Positions 46,636-57,506 of a DNA stretch of 64,000 bases are shown piece by piece; position 1 is the stretch's first letter; each line of letters begins with the position of its first letter. The notes beneath the pieces were generated by a model, which had not been told where the DNA came from, ran no database searches, and was given only the letters and a program-made list of their open reading frames with translations. A program made the translations under genes and the position numbers. This DNA is from Acinetobacter sp. C26M (GTDB taxonomy: Bacteria; Pseudomonadota; Gammaproteobacteria; Pseudomonadales; Moraxellaceae): the NCBI RefSeq assembly GCF_023702675.1, contig NZ_CP098478.1, positions 1,798,001 to 1,862,000 of the forward strand. Direction: 5' to 3'.

Positions 46636-48921
46636 ATGCTCAGTCGTCAATTAGAAGTATCGTTACGTTTGGCTGTTAGCATGGCTCGTCAAAAGAGACA
46701 TGAGTTTCTGACAGTTGAACATTTGTTGCTTGCCTTGCTCGACAACGACTCTGCCGTAAATGCATTAAAAGCATGTGGTGCGGACATCGTTACCTTGCGT
46801 AAAGAATTAGAGGAATATGTAGAGCAACATACCCCGAAACTTGGTGATAATAGTGAACAGGCTCCTCATCCAACTGAGAGCTTTGATCGAATTTTGCAAC
46901 GTGCAATTTTCCATGTTCAATCGAGCGGTGGTGACCGTACGGTTGAGGGTGCAGATGTTTTAGTTGCGATGTATTCAGAACGAGATTCGTTCGCGGTTTA
47001 TTTACTTAAACGCCATCAAATTAACCGTTTAACTTTGACTCAATATTTATCTCATGGCACACGTAAAGATGAGATTCAAGTTGAAGAAGAGGTTGAAGAT
47101 ATTGAAGGTGAAAGTGCTGCTTCAGCAAATGCTGGACCACTTGAGCAATACACGCTTAACTTAAACATCGAAGCACAAAAGGGTAAAACTGATCCTTTAA
47201 TTGGACGTGAAAAAGAAATTGAGCGTGCGGCTCAGATTTTATGTCGTCGTCGTAAAAACAATCCATTGTTAGTGGGTGATCCAGGCGTAGGTAAAACTTC
47301 TATTGCCGAAGGCTTGGCGTGGTTGATTGTGAATGGCAAAGCGCCTAAACCACTTGCAAATGCTGAAGTCTATAGTTTAGATATTGGTGCATTGGTTGCA
47401 GGGACTAAATATCGTGGTGACTTTGAAAAACGTTTAAAACAACTGTTAAATGCGTTAAAGAAAAATCCAAATGCGATTTTATTCATTGATGAGATTCATA
47501 TGATCATTGGTGCAGGCTCAAGTATGGGCAGTACCATGGATGCATCGAATTTAATCAAACCTGCTTTGGCAAATGGTAGCTTACGTTGCATTGGCTCAAC
47601 GACCTTTCAAGAATATCGTCAAGTATTTGAAAAAGATCATGCATTATCACGTCGTTTCCAAAAAATTGATGTGAATGAGCCAAGTATCAATGAAACAATT
47701 GAAATTTTACGTGGCTTGAAAAACAAGTTCGAAGATTTCCATCATGTTGAATATGATGATAAAGCATTGGTTGCGGCTGTTGAGTTGTCAGCTAAATTTA
47801 TCAATGATCGTTTCTTGCCAGACAAAGCGATTGACGTGATAGATGAGGCAGGTGCGCAACGCCGTTTGAAAGCAGAAGTAGATGGTACAACGATTTCAGT
47901 TGAGAATATTGAAGACATCGTCTCTAAGATTGCCCGTATTCCACCAAAAACCGTCTCTAAAGATGATAAGTCTGTACTTGAGAATCTGGAACGTGATTTG
48001 AAACGTGTGGTATTTGGTCAGGATGAAGCGATTACTGCGCTTGCATCAGCGATCAAATTATCTCGCGCAGGTTTAAAAGCACCAGATAAGCCAGTGGGTA
48101 GTTTTGTATTTGCTGGTCCAACAGGTGTGGGTAAAACTGAGGTCACTAAACAACTGGCGAAATTGCTCGGTGTGGAGCTGGTTCGTTTTGATATGTCTGA
48201 GTATATGGAACGTCATGCGGTTTCTCGTTTGATTGGTGCACCTCCAGGTTATGTTGGTTATGATCAAGGTGGTTTGCTAACCGATGCGATTCATAAAAAT
48301 CCGCATTGTGTACTATTGCTTGATGAGATTGAAAAAGCCCATCCAGATGTATTTAACTTGTTATTGCAAGTGATGGATCATGGTGCTTTGACCGATAACA
48401 ATGGTCGTAAATCTGATTTCAGAAACGTGATTATTGTGCTCACCACCAATATTGGTGCAGAGAGTATTGTTCGTGCAAGTATTGGTTTCACTGAGCAAGA
48501 TCACAGTGCTGATAACCAAGATGCAATGAAACGCGCATTCTCACCTGAATTCCGTAACCGTTTAGATGGTGTGATTCAATTCAAATCACTTCCAACCACA
48601 ATTATCGATTCTGTGGTGGACAAATTCTTAACTGAGTTGCAAGCGCAGCTTGATGAGAAACAAGTGGTACTTGATGTTGATCAAAGTGCACGTGACTGGT
48701 TATCTGCCAATGGTTATGACCGTCTCATGGGTGCTCGTCCTATGCAACGTTTGATTCAAGAACATTTGAAAAAGCCGCTTGCTGAGATGATTTTATTTGG
48801 TGAGCTTGCTGAGCACGGTGGTAATGTTGCAGTTTCTGTGAAAACAGAGAATGGCAAAGACGTCGGCTTAAAATTGGAAGTGTTTGAAGATCATATTAAC
48901 CCGAGTGCTGAACCTGCTTAA
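46636..48921 (+). CDS. clpA: ATP-dependent Clp protease ATP-binding subunit ClpA
   Basis: 761 residues. N-domain that binds ClpS (1-145), AAA-1 with GDPGVGKT near 214 and [11 protein letters not shown]-2 with GPTGVGKT near 494 and [10 protein letters not shown]. Unfolds substrates for ClpP. The start ATG has GGGGG eight bases before it. Downstream ynfA overlaps by one base. Confidence 0.97.
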   Translation: MLSRQLEVSLRLAVSMARQKRHEFLTVEHLLLALLDNDSAVNALKACGADIVTLRKELEEYVEQHTPKLGDNSEQAPHPTESFDRILQRAIFHVQSSGGDRTVEGADVLVAMYSERDSFAVYLLKRHQINRLTLTQYLSHGTRKDEIQVEEEVEDIEGESAASANAGPLEQYTLNLNIEAQKGKTDPLIGREKEIERAAQILCRRRKNNPLLVGDPGVGKTSIAEGLAWLIVNGKAPKPLANAEVYSLDIGALVAGTKYRGDFEKRLKQLLNALKKNPNAILFIDEIHMIIGAGSSMGSTMDASNLIKPALANGSLRCIGSTTFQEYRQVFEKDHALSRRFQKIDVNEPSINETIEILRGLKNKFEDFHHVEYDDKALVAAVELSAKFINDRFLPDKAIDVIDEAGAQRRLKAEVDGTTISVENIEDIVSKIARIPPKTVSKDDKSVLENLERDLKRVVFGQDEAITALASAIKLSRAGLKAPDKPVGSFVFAGPTGVGKTEVTKQLAKLLGVELVRFDMSEYMERHAVSRLIGAPPGYVGYDQGGLLTDAIHKNPHCVLLLDEIEKAHPDVFNLLLQVMDHGALTDNNGRKSDFRNVIIVLTTNIGAESIVRASIGFTEQDHSADNQDAMKRAFSPEFRNRLDGVIQFKSLPTTIIDSVVDKFLTELQAQLDEKQVVLDVDQSARDWLSANGYDRLMGARPMQRLIQEHLKKPLAEMILFGELAEHGGNVAVSVKTENGKDVGLKLEVFEDHINPSAEPA

Positions 48922-49283
48922 TGTTTGAAATTTCTTTCTCGATAACCCAAGTACTTAAAGTATTTGGGTTATTTTTCGTCACAGCAATTGCTGAAATTCT
49001 AGGTTGCTATTTCCCTTATTTAATTCTGAATCAAGGGAAGTCGCATTGGTTATGGGTTCCCACTGCATTAAGCTTAGCAGTCTTTGTTTGGTTGCTTACT
49101 TTGCACCCTGCAGCATCTGGTCGTATTTATGCGGCTTATGGTGGGATCTATATTTTTACTGCTTTATTGTGGCTGCGTTATGTCGATCAAGTGATGCTGA
49201 CACGTTGGGATATTCTAGGTGGTCTTGTGGTTTTGTGTGGAGCTGGCTTAATCATTTTACAACCGCAAGGATTAGTTCGTTAA
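48921..49283 (+). CDS. ynfA: YnfA family (UPF0060) small membrane protein
   Basis: 120 residues, four helices, close to the usual 108-110. [22 protein letters not shown] and LRWDILGG-type end are the family's conserved blocks. SMR-like fold, possibly an efflux protein; function unproven. Start overlaps the clpA stop (TAATG). Confidence 0.85.
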   Translation: MFEISFSITQVLKVFGLFFVTAIAEILGCYFPYLILNQGKSHWLWVPTALSLAVFVWLLTLHPAASGRIYAAYGGIYIFTALLWLRYVDQVMLTRWDILGGLVVLCGAGLIILQPQGLVR

Positions 49284-49288
49284 ATAGC

Positions 49289-49322
49289 TATCAGCATGGT
49301 GGGTATTGTATCCATGCTGATA
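49289..49322 (+). terminator. hairpin after ynfA, possible terminator
   Basis: TATCAGCATGG / CCATGCTGATA, 11 perfect pairs around a 12-base loop. No T run, so a weak or Rho-linked end. Confidence 0.5.
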
Positions 49323-49337
49323 TAAACTATATAAAAA

Positions 49338-50912
49338 TTAACTGAGTAAATAGCTTTCATTAATTCCGCATTCTTCAACAAAAGTTTTATCATGCGAGAC
49401 CAGTATCACAGCACCATTAAAAGAGCGAATGGCTTGTGCGAGCAGATCGCGTGATTCAATGTCGAGATGATTCTCTGGTTCATCCAAAAGTAATAAATCT
49501 ACTGCTTGTTGTTTCAAAGCGAGCAAGGCGACTTTTAATCGTTCACCACCGCTCAAATGTATTAAAGGGCTAAGTGCCTTGTCTCTACGGATTTGTAAAT
49601 TTCCTAACAAGGTGCGTGCTTGCTGCTCGGTCAGGTTTGGATCAGTACCGCATAAATATTCGACGGCAGATAGATTTTCCTTGAGTAAGGAAAGATTTTG
49701 ATCCAGATAAACAGAATTTACGTTGCAATAAATCTCTCCAGCAAATGGGGGGATTAAAGCTTGAATAGTCTTAAGTAAGGTGGATTTACCACTGCCATTT
49801 ACTCCACTTAAATGTAGTTTTTCACTTGTCGATAGCGCAAGATCAATCGGCCTTGTTTTTGCATAGGCAAGTTGTAATCGCTGGCAGCGTAAAATTTCAC
49901 CTGATTTACCATTTACCCAACTAAACTCAAAAGATTGGGGTTTGAGATGTTCCAATTTGGTTTGTTTTTGCTGCAACTCATTTTGTGCATCTACTAGTTG
50001 TTTGCTTTGTTGTTTGCGAAGATGAGAAAGGGATTGCTCAGATTGTTCTTTCTTGGCATCCAATAATATGGGGGCTTGAGAACCAGAAGCCCTGATTTTT
50101 TCACCCGTTTTTTTGCGCTTTTGTGCTTTCATCTGGCTTTGAAGCTGTTGCACTTTAAGCTGTTTTAGCTCGCGCTTTTCTTGCTGCACAGCTTGTGATA
50201 ATGCTTCGACTTGTGCTTGATGCTGTTGTTGATACAGCGTGTAGTTGCCACCGTAATAATGTATGCCAAGTTGATTGAGCATAAAAATGCCTTGCACATG
50301 AGCTAAAAGCTGTCGGTCGTGGCTAATAATGAGCCCACCTGTTGGGTGCCGTGCCATTTGGTTGATTAACCACTGGCGCCCTTCAGTATCTAAGTGATTA
50401 CTGGGTTCATCCAGTAATAGATAATGATCCTTAAGAAGAAATAACCTACAGAGCGCAAGCTTGGTTTTTTGACCTTCACTCAAATATTGAATAGGAGTAT
50501 CGAGTAAGGTTGGTAAACCTGCACTTTGTAAAAGTTGTTGCCATTCGATTGGTAAGTGCCAAAGATGTTCAACCTGATCATAATCGCTAAAAGATGCAAT
50601 ACCTTGCTGGATGCGCTCAAAGCATGCATGCAAATCTTCAATCTCCAAGGCTTGAGCAATGGTATTGGCTTTCATGCGCTGGAGCTGAGCCAGATACTGG
50701 TGTGGACATTGCCATGAGATTTGGCCTGAATAGGGTAATTCAAATATGAACTGATTTTGTAAGATAGACATCAGCAATGATTTACCTTGACCATTACGTC
50801 CAATTAATCCTGTGAACTGATGTAAAGGAAGCTGGAAAGTAAGATGGTCAAATAGTTTTTGCTGGGCTAATTCGAGAGATAAGTTTGAAACGATACATGC
50901 CTGTTGAGTCAT
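49338..50912 (-). CDS. ABC-F family ATPase
   Basis: 524 residues from the ATG preceded by GAGG (start at 50912). Two ABC domains in one chain without membrane helices: Walker A GRNGQGKS and GVNGSGKST, signatures YLSEGQKTKLAL and HLSGGERLKVALL, Walker B LLLDEPSNHLD and LLLDEPENHLD. Gln/Lys-rich charged linker (about 235-315). ABC-F proteins act on ribosomes as rescue or translation factors; some give antibiotic resistance. Which type this is cannot be told. Confidence 0.88.
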   Translation of the reverse strand: MTQQACIVSNLSLELAQQKLFDHLTFQLPLHQFTGLIGRNGQGKSLLMSILQNQFIFELPYSGQISWQCPHQYLAQLQRMKANTIAQALEIEDLHACFERIQQGIASFSDYDQVEHLWHLPIEWQQLLQSAGLPTLLDTPIQYLSEGQKTKLALCRLFLLKDHYLLLDEPSNHLDTEGRQWLINQMARHPTGGLIISHDRQLLAHVQGIFMLNQLGIHYYGGNYTLYQQQHQAQVEALSQAVQQEKRELKQLKVQQLQSQMKAQKRKKTGEKIRASGSQAPILLDAKKEQSEQSLSHLRKQQSKQLVDAQNELQQKQTKLEHLKPQSFEFSWVNGKSGEILRCQRLQLAYAKTRPIDLALSTSEKLHLSGVNGSGKSTLLKTIQALIPPFAGEIYCNVNSVYLDQNLSLLKENLSAVEYLCGTDPNLTEQQARTLLGNLQIRRDKALSPLIHLSGGERLKVALLALKQQAVDLLLLDEPENHLDIESRDLLAQAIRSFNGAVILVSHDKTFVEECGINESYLLS

Positions 50913-51155
50913 AAGAAACCTCATAAACAGGATATGCAAAATAGAAGAATATAGATAATTTTAGTAGGTGTTGCTAAATGATAGATAAGTCTATTTTGCA
51001 CATCAAAAAGAAAAATGAACTTTGATGATGGAAATAGAACTTACTTCATTGGCGTGATCTCAAATTGGTTTATTTTTACACTATTCTATGAGGGAAGTGA
51101 TGAAAGGTCAAATTTTAAGATTTTGAAGAGATGATTAAAAAAACATAAAAAGTGC

Positions 51156-51184
51156 TTGTCAAATGCTGAAATAGTGCGTAATTT
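51156..51184 (+). promoter_or_regulatory. promoter of the aro leader
   Basis: -35 TTGTCA (51156-51161), 17-base spacer, -10 TAATTT (51179-51184). Transcription should start near 51191, about 30 bases before the first leader peptide. Confidence 0.65.
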
Positions 51185-51222
51185 AATAGTTAGACACCGT
51201 TTTTTAGATATTTGAAATAAAT

Positions 51223-51276
51223 ATGTTAAAGCATACTGTAAACACCAACGCATACTTTTACTTTTGGCAATATTGA
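51223..51276 (+). CDS. aromatic-rich leader peptide 1 of the DAHP synthase gene
   Basis: 17 codons: MLKHTVNTNAYFYFWQY then TGA. Six of the last seven residues are Tyr, Phe or Trp, the products of the pathway whose first enzyme is encoded downstream. The ribosome site is weak (GAAATAA), as for many attenuator peptides. It is followed at once by the pairing segments of the attenuator. Too short to be found by length-based gene calls. Confidence 0.75.
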   Translation: MLKHTVNTNAYFYFWQY

Positions 51277-51278
51277 TC

Positions 51279-51357
51279 GTTGCCTGATGCGTTTCGGGCA
51301 GCAAAAGGGTTGCCCAACCAGTTAATACCTGATCGGCAACACCGATCAGGTTTTTTT
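51279..51357 (+). promoter_or_regulatory. transcription attenuator with mutually exclusive hairpins and terminator
   Basis: Segment 1 GTTGCCT (51279-51285), segment 2 GGGCAGC (51296-51302), segment 3 GTTGCCC (51309-51315), segment 4 GGCAAC (51335-51340). Segments 1-2, 2-3 and 3-4 can each pair. Segment 4 is part of the terminator CCTGATCGG / CCGATCAGG (51328-51336 and 51342-51350) with TTTTTTT. Pairing 3-4 would break that stem. Stalling early in the leader frees 1 for 2, leaving 3 for 4 (read-through); a ribosome at the stop covers 1, so 2-3 forms and the terminator folds. Confidence 0.75.
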
Positions 51358-51391
51358 ATGCTTTAACAAACATCATTTTAGGAGAAATACC

Positions 51392-51484
51392 ATGTATACA
51401 TTTAACTATTCATATTTTAGCAAGATTTCTTGGTTTTACTTTGCAAAAAAATCAACATCGCTTAGATCACACTTGCTCAAATAA
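51392..51484 (+). CDS. aromatic-rich leader peptide 2
   Basis: 30 codons with a strong ribosome site AGGAG seven bases ahead of the ATG. Residues Tyr2, Phe4, Tyr6, Tyr8, Phe9, Trp14, Phe15, Tyr16 and Phe17 are aromatic: nine of the first 17. The rest is basic and ends HLLK. It lies after the terminator, 42 bases before the DAHP synthase start, and a 6-bp hairpin GGACTG/CAGTCC (51491-51512) stands between them, just before that gene's ribosome site. Its role is not known; a second, translation-level sensor is one possibility. Confidence 0.6.
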   Translation: MYTFNYSYFSKISWFYFAKKSTSLRSHLLK

Positions 51485-51526
51485 ATGATAGGACTGCGAA
51501 GAAGGCCAGTCCAAAGGAATTGAAAA

Positions 51527-52567
51527 ATGAATGCTTTAAATACTGCTTTGACACAACCACAAACACATACAAAAGAATCAATGCTTAGCTTGCCATCACA
51601 ACTCAAAGCGCAGTATCCCTTGTCTGCAACTTTAGCGCAGCAAATTTCAAAACATCGTCAAACGATTCAGAATATTTTATCTGGGCACGATCATCGCTTA
51701 ATGGTGATTACAGGTCCTTGCTCGATTCATGATCCTATCGCAGTACTCGAATATGCTGATCGCCTACAACAACTACAAGAACAGGTGAAAGATCAAATAT
51801 TCTTGGTGATGCGGGCATATATCGAAAAACCACGTACGACCGTGGGTTGGAAAGGTTTCTTATATGATCCAAATTTAGATGGATCATCAGATTTACAGCT
51901 TGGTTTAGAAAAATCTCGTCAGCTTTACTTACAGCTAATCGAGAAAGGTTTGCCAATCGCAAGTGAAATTTTAAGTCCAATGGCGACAGGTTATTTTGAT
52001 GACCTATTGGCTTGGGGCGCAATTGGTGCGCGCACCAGCGAGTCTCAAATTCACCGTGAAATTGCCAGCCATATGCCATACAGCATTGGTTTCAAAAATG
52101 GTACAGATGGTTCGATTCAGATTGCTTTGGATGCGATTCAATCAGCACTTCATGGTCATCAATTCTTGGGAATGACTCAACAAGGTCTACCTGCAATTTT
52201 GCATAGTCATGGTAATCCATTACCCCATTTAATTTTACGTGGTTCAAATCAGGGTACTAACTATGATTTGGCTTCCATTCAAGCCATGCATTTCAAACAT
52301 AAACAACTACCTGCATTGGTGATTGATTGTAGTCATGGTAACAGCGGTAAAGATCCATTGTTGCAGCCACAGGTTTTACAGCAAATTATTGCAGAGCGTG
52401 CTGAATCGAAAGTGCGTGGAGTGATGATCGAGAGTCATCTGGTCGATGGCAATCAAAAGATTTCCTGTGATATGACTTATGGTCAGTCCGTAACAGATGG
52501 GTGCTTAGGTTGGGATAAAACTGCACAAATGCTGTTGGATGTTGCTGAAAAAATGCGGCATAAATAA
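51527..52567 (+). CDS. aroG: 3-deoxy-7-phosphoheptulonate (DAHP) synthase, AroFGH type
   Basis: 346 residues, full length for class I. Metal Cys65 in ITGPCSIHDP, MRAYIEKPRTTVGWKG, GARTSESQIHRE, DCSHGNSGKDP, and terminal DGCLGW. Condenses phosphoenolpyruvate and erythrose-4-P, first step of the shikimate pathway. AAAGGA ten bases before the ATG. Which feedback inhibitor it has is not visible. Preceded by two aromatic-rich leader peptides and an attenuator, followed by a strong terminator, so a regulated single-gene unit. The symbol is by family, not by isozyme. Confidence 0.93.
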   Translation: MNALNTALTQPQTHTKESMLSLPSQLKAQYPLSATLAQQISKHRQTIQNILSGHDHRLMVITGPCSIHDPIAVLEYADRLQQLQEQVKDQIFLVMRAYIEKPRTTVGWKGFLYDPNLDGSSDLQLGLEKSRQLYLQLIEKGLPIASEILSPMATGYFDDLLAWGAIGARTSESQIHREIASHMPYSIGFKNGTDGSIQIALDAIQSALHGHQFLGMTQQGLPAILHSHGNPLPHLILRGSNQGTNYDLASIQAMHFKHKQLPALVIDCSHGNSGKDPLLQPQVLQQIIAERAESKVRGVMIESHLVDGNQKISCDMTYGQSVTDGCLGWDKTAQMLLDVAEKMRHK

Positions 52568-52580
52568 TAAAGTGAAATTT

Positions 52581-52609
52581 AAAAGCCAGTCTTAAGACTG
52601 GCTTTTTTT
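52581..52609. terminator. bidirectional terminator after DAHP synthase gene
   Basis: AAAAGCCAGTC-TTAA-GACTGGCTTTT, perfect palindrome, between two convergent genes. Confidence 0.93.
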
Positions 52610-52619
52610 GTGCGTAAAA

Positions 52620-53540
52620 TTAAGCAGCTTGGATAGACTGAGTTGCAAGAAAGTGACCAATTTCTTGGCTGAATTTTCTCGGTTCAGTAATTAATGGTGT
52701 ATGTCCAGAACGTTCAAAATACACTGCTTTTGCATTACTTAAACTATTCGCAATGAGGGTTTGTCCTGTTTCTGGATAGAGTGTCGATTCACGACCAATA
52801 AAGAAAGTAGTTGGGCAATTCAACTGACTGATGGCTTCTCTATAATCTTCATCATGGTTGAGATAATTTTCGACATACCACAGTAAATAGTCTAAACGCT
52901 GAATTGGCAGTAGATATTTTTGTAAGAAGGGGCGATGCAGGGCGAGTTTAAGGATTTTAGGGCTATAATTATTACTACCTTGCAGCTCGATAAAATCACC
53001 CCATAAGCTGACTAGCTTGTAGCGGATATCATCTGGTAAATCTTCTAGTTTCTGAGCATGCTTATAATCGAGTAAAAGGGTTTGGATCTCAAGTAATAGA
53101 TTTTTAAATTGAGGATGTTTGGGACCAAATAAACCATATTGCCAAGAATCATCAACTGCAATTTTAGGCGTTTGATCAATATGCAGATAGGCCTTAAGTT
53201 TCTTAGCTAAGCCACCATGCTTCATACCATGCATGGCTGTGGTTGCCCCCATGGAATAACCCATCAGGATAAATTGATCGAGTTTTAATTGTTTAATCAG
53301 TGAATCTACATCATTCCAATGGCTTGAGATCGCATCTAGCGCTGGAATGGCACAATTTTTTGAACCGCCAAAACCACGCCAGTCGGGAATGATAAATTCA
53401 TATTGTTTACGGTTGGCAAATAAGAAAGGTAGCCATTGCCAGCTTTGCATACCCAGTCCTGATAAGACGAGCACAGGTTCGCCTTCACCAACACGTCGTA
53501 CAGATAATTTTTCTTGATCGGGCATGCTATAAAACGGCAT
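52620..53540 (-). CDS. alpha/beta hydrolase
   Basis: 306 residues. Nucleophile Ser96 in GYSMGATTA, His280 in RSGHTPLI, acid region IGRESTLYPE. DWRGFGGS marks strand 4. Esterase-like; substrate unknown. Its start overlaps the PadR stop by one base, so translated together with the regulator; the pair is divergent from fadH. Confidence 0.85.
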   Translation of the reverse strand: MPFYSMPDQEKLSVRRVGEGEPVLVLSGLGMQSWQWLPFLFANRKQYEFIIPDWRGFGGSKNCAIPALDAISSHWNDVDSLIKQLKLDQFILMGYSMGATTAMHGMKHGGLAKKLKAYLHIDQTPKIAVDDSWQYGLFGPKHPQFKNLLLEIQTLLLDYKHAQKLEDLPDDIRYKLVSLWGDFIELQGSNNYSPKILKLALHRPFLQKYLLPIQRLDYLLWYVENYLNHDEDYREAISQLNCPTTFFIGRESTLYPETGQTLIANSLSNAKAVYFERSGHTPLITEPRKFSQEIGHFLATQSIQAA

Positions 53541-54100
53541 TATTTTTCTCCACTATCGTTGGCTTCTTCAAACTTTTTCAGTTGAGGAATCATTTGTTCC
53601 AACCATTTTATCCATTCATTTTCTTTAATGATACCAAGTTCCAGAATCATCTTATGGATAAACAAAACACGATTGGTTGGTTCGTTATCTTTAAAATCTT
53701 TATCATGAATGGCTTGATAAAGCCTTAATTTTTCCTTATGTAAGACTAAATGTCGCTCTAATTCGGGCAAAATATTATTGCCACCGAGTTGAGCTTCAGC
53801 TCTTAACCTGACCATGAGATCATCACGGAGTTGAGCGGGTTCACTTTGTTGTTCAATCCATGATGCCAGTTGTATTCTTCCAAGTTGTTCAACTTGATAA
53901 GTTTTTTTACGGCTGTTGGCAGTTTGTTCTTCTAATGTCGAAATCCATCCTTTTTTCAGCATCCCGTTGAGTTCACGATAAATCTGCTGATGAGTCGCAT
54001 TCCAAAAGAAGCCCATTGAACGGTCAAAGCGACGAGCCAAGTCAAAACCTGTACTTGGTTTTTCCAATAAGCTGGTCAATAAAACATGGGCGAGTGACAT
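53540..54100 (-). CDS. PadR-family transcriptional regulator
   Basis: 186 residues from ATG 54100, where family alignments start (MSLAHVLLTSLLEKPSTGFDLARRF). N-terminal winged helix, recognition helix and wing near YRELNGMLKKGWI, C-terminal dimerising helices. Two matching palindromes lie in the divergent gap. Probably represses both itself with the hydrolase and the fadH side. Inducer unknown. Confidence 0.87.
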   Translation of the reverse strand: MSLAHVLLTSLLEKPSTGFDLARRFDRSMGFFWNATHQQIYRELNGMLKKGWISTLEEQTANSRKKTYQVEQLGRIQLASWIEQQSEPAQLRDDLMVRLRAEAQLGGNNILPELERHLVLHKEKLRLYQAIHDKDFKDNEPTNRVLFIHKMILELGIIKENEWIKWLEQMIPQLKKFEEANDSGEK

Positions 54101-54134
54101 GATGTTCCATAATAAAAAATGACTCATCAGAATT

Positions 54135-54150
54135 ATGCAATATGTTGCAT
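54135..54150. promoter_or_regulatory. PadR operator site 1
   Basis: ATGCAA-N4-TTGCAT, within the longer perfect symmetry TTATGCAA / TTGCATAA (54133-54152), 33 bases before the regulator start. The same half sites recur at site 2. Confidence 0.7.
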
Positions 54151-54152
54151 AA

Positions 54153-56249
<2,097 letters not shown>

Positions 56250-56257
56250 ACATGATA

Positions 56258-56316
56258 GGGAGTATTTTCTACTGAGCAAATACTCCCGCCTTATTTATTA
56301 AATCTCAAGGGAGTAT
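56258..56316 (+). promoter_or_regulatory. intercistronic hairpin with alternative pairing to the next ribosome site
   Basis: GGGAGTATTT (56258-56267) pairs with AAATACTCCC (56278-56287). The segment ATACTCCC (56280-56287) can instead pair with GGGAGTAT (56309-56316), the Shine-Dalgarno sequence of the NTF2-like gene. The same eight bases thus occur twice, and the two pairings exclude each other. Confidence 0.5.
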
Positions 56317-56320
56317 AACA

Positions 56321-56728
56321 ATGACACTGGAAACGACAAAACAAGCTTTAGAAAACTGGCATCAAATGATTAAAACAGGTGACCTATCCAATTTAAATGA
56401 TTTGCTGGCCGATGATGTGGTGTTTCGTTCGCCTGTTGCCTATAACCCTTATGAAGGTAAGCATGTGGTTTTTTTTATTTTGACCAATGTGATTCAGGTG
56501 TTTGAAAACTTTACCTATCACCGTGAATTTTACACTGAAGATAGTGAAAATGTGGTGTTGGAATTCAGTGCTAATGTGAGTGGTAAATCGTTGAAGGGCA
56601 TCGATATGATTCGCTTTAATGAACAAGGCAAAATCATTGATTTTGAAGTGATGATTCGCCCGATGAGCGGTTTGGCAGCACTGGCAGAGAAAATGGGTGC
56701 ACGCTTTGCCAAGTATCAACCGAATTAA
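56321..56728 (+). CDS. SnoaL/NTF2-like protein
   Basis: 135 residues of the cone-shaped alpha+beta fold: NWHQMIKTGDLSNLNDLLADDVVFRSP then GKHVVFFILTNVIQVFENFTY and DFEVMIRPMSGLAALAEKMG. Usually a small-ligand binding or isomerase-like fold; substrate unknown. Ribosome site GGGAG could be masked by an upstream pairing. Same direction as fadH, 71 bases on. Confidence 0.75.
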   Translation: MTLETTKQALENWHQMIKTGDLSNLNDLLADDVVFRSPVAYNPYEGKHVVFFILTNVIQVFENFTYHREFYTEDSENVVLEFSANVSGKSLKGIDMIRFNEQGKIIDFEVMIRPMSGLAALAEKMGARFAKYQPN

Positions 56729-56767
56729 TGCCTCTAAAATAGCCTAAGTAATGTTAAGAGAATTAAA

Positions 56768-57487
56768 ATGTGGTTAAAACTTTCAACTTTTGCATTACTG
56801 CCTGTATTAGTCATACAGGGTATGAAGGTTCGTAACAATACACCACGTCTTTCTGAAGCAAGTGGCGACCGCCATGGTATCGTAGGTCAAGGTCAGCCAC
56901 TTTCTTTGCTTATTCTTGGCGATTCAGCAGCGGCAGGTGTTGGTGTCGAAACCCAGCAACAGGCTTTATCGGGTGCGATTATCTCTGAGCTTCAACTTGA
57001 ATACCTGTTGCAATGGACGTTGCATGCCAAAACGGGTGATACTACCCAACAGGTTTTTCAAGCAGTACAACAATTAGATTCGCAATGCTATGATGTTGTT
57101 ATCACTTCAATTGGTGTCAATGATGTGACTAAATTGACCTCTGCAAAATCTTGGCTTAAACAACAAAAACAGCTATTCACTTATATACAGAATCAGTTTC
57201 AACCTAAACTCATTATTGTATCGGGTGTGCCACCAATGCAGCATTTTCCGGCTTTACCTAATCCTTTGGCTTGGCTGTTTGGAAAATATGCAGAACAAAT
57301 GAATCAGGCATTACAGCAATGGTTGGCACCACAATCTCAATTTCGATTTATTCAATATGATATTGAAGCTTTTCAAGCAATGGATTTGCCGATGGCAAGC
57401 GATGGTTTTCATCCAAGCAAAGAAATCTATGCCATCTGGGGACAACAGGTCGCGGCTTTGGTGCGACAAACATTTACTCATGGTTAG
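56768..57487 (+). CDS. SGNH/GDSL hydrolase
   Basis: 239 residues. N-terminal hydrophobic stretch 1-20 (signal anchor or uncleaved signal), then block I GDSAAAGVG (Ser53), block III GVNDVT (Asn118) and DGFHPS (Asp212, His215). Possible lipid or ester hydrolase at the membrane. Part of a plus-strand run after fadH. Confidence 0.85.
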   Translation: MWLKLSTFALLPVLVIQGMKVRNNTPRLSEASGDRHGIVGQGQPLSLLILGDSAAAGVGVETQQQALSGAIISELQLEYLLQWTLHAKTGDTTQQVFQAVQQLDSQCYDVVITSIGVNDVTKLTSAKSWLKQQKQLFTYIQNQFQPKLIIVSGVPPMQHFPALPNPLAWLFGKYAEQMNQALQQWLAPQSQFRFIQYDIEAFQAMDLPMASDGFHPSKEIYAIWGQQVAALVRQTFTHG

Positions 57488-57506
57488 ATAGAGGCGGTTA
57501 TTGAAT

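Noticed and set aside
46464..46679. Stand-alone 71-codon gene
   Set aside because: It is the tail of the decayed clpS copy, which starts further upstream and contains a stop; it also runs into the clpA start.
51086..51304. 72-codon minus-strand frame over the aro leader
   Set aside because: Opposite strand of the promoter and attenuator; its content is explained by those elements.
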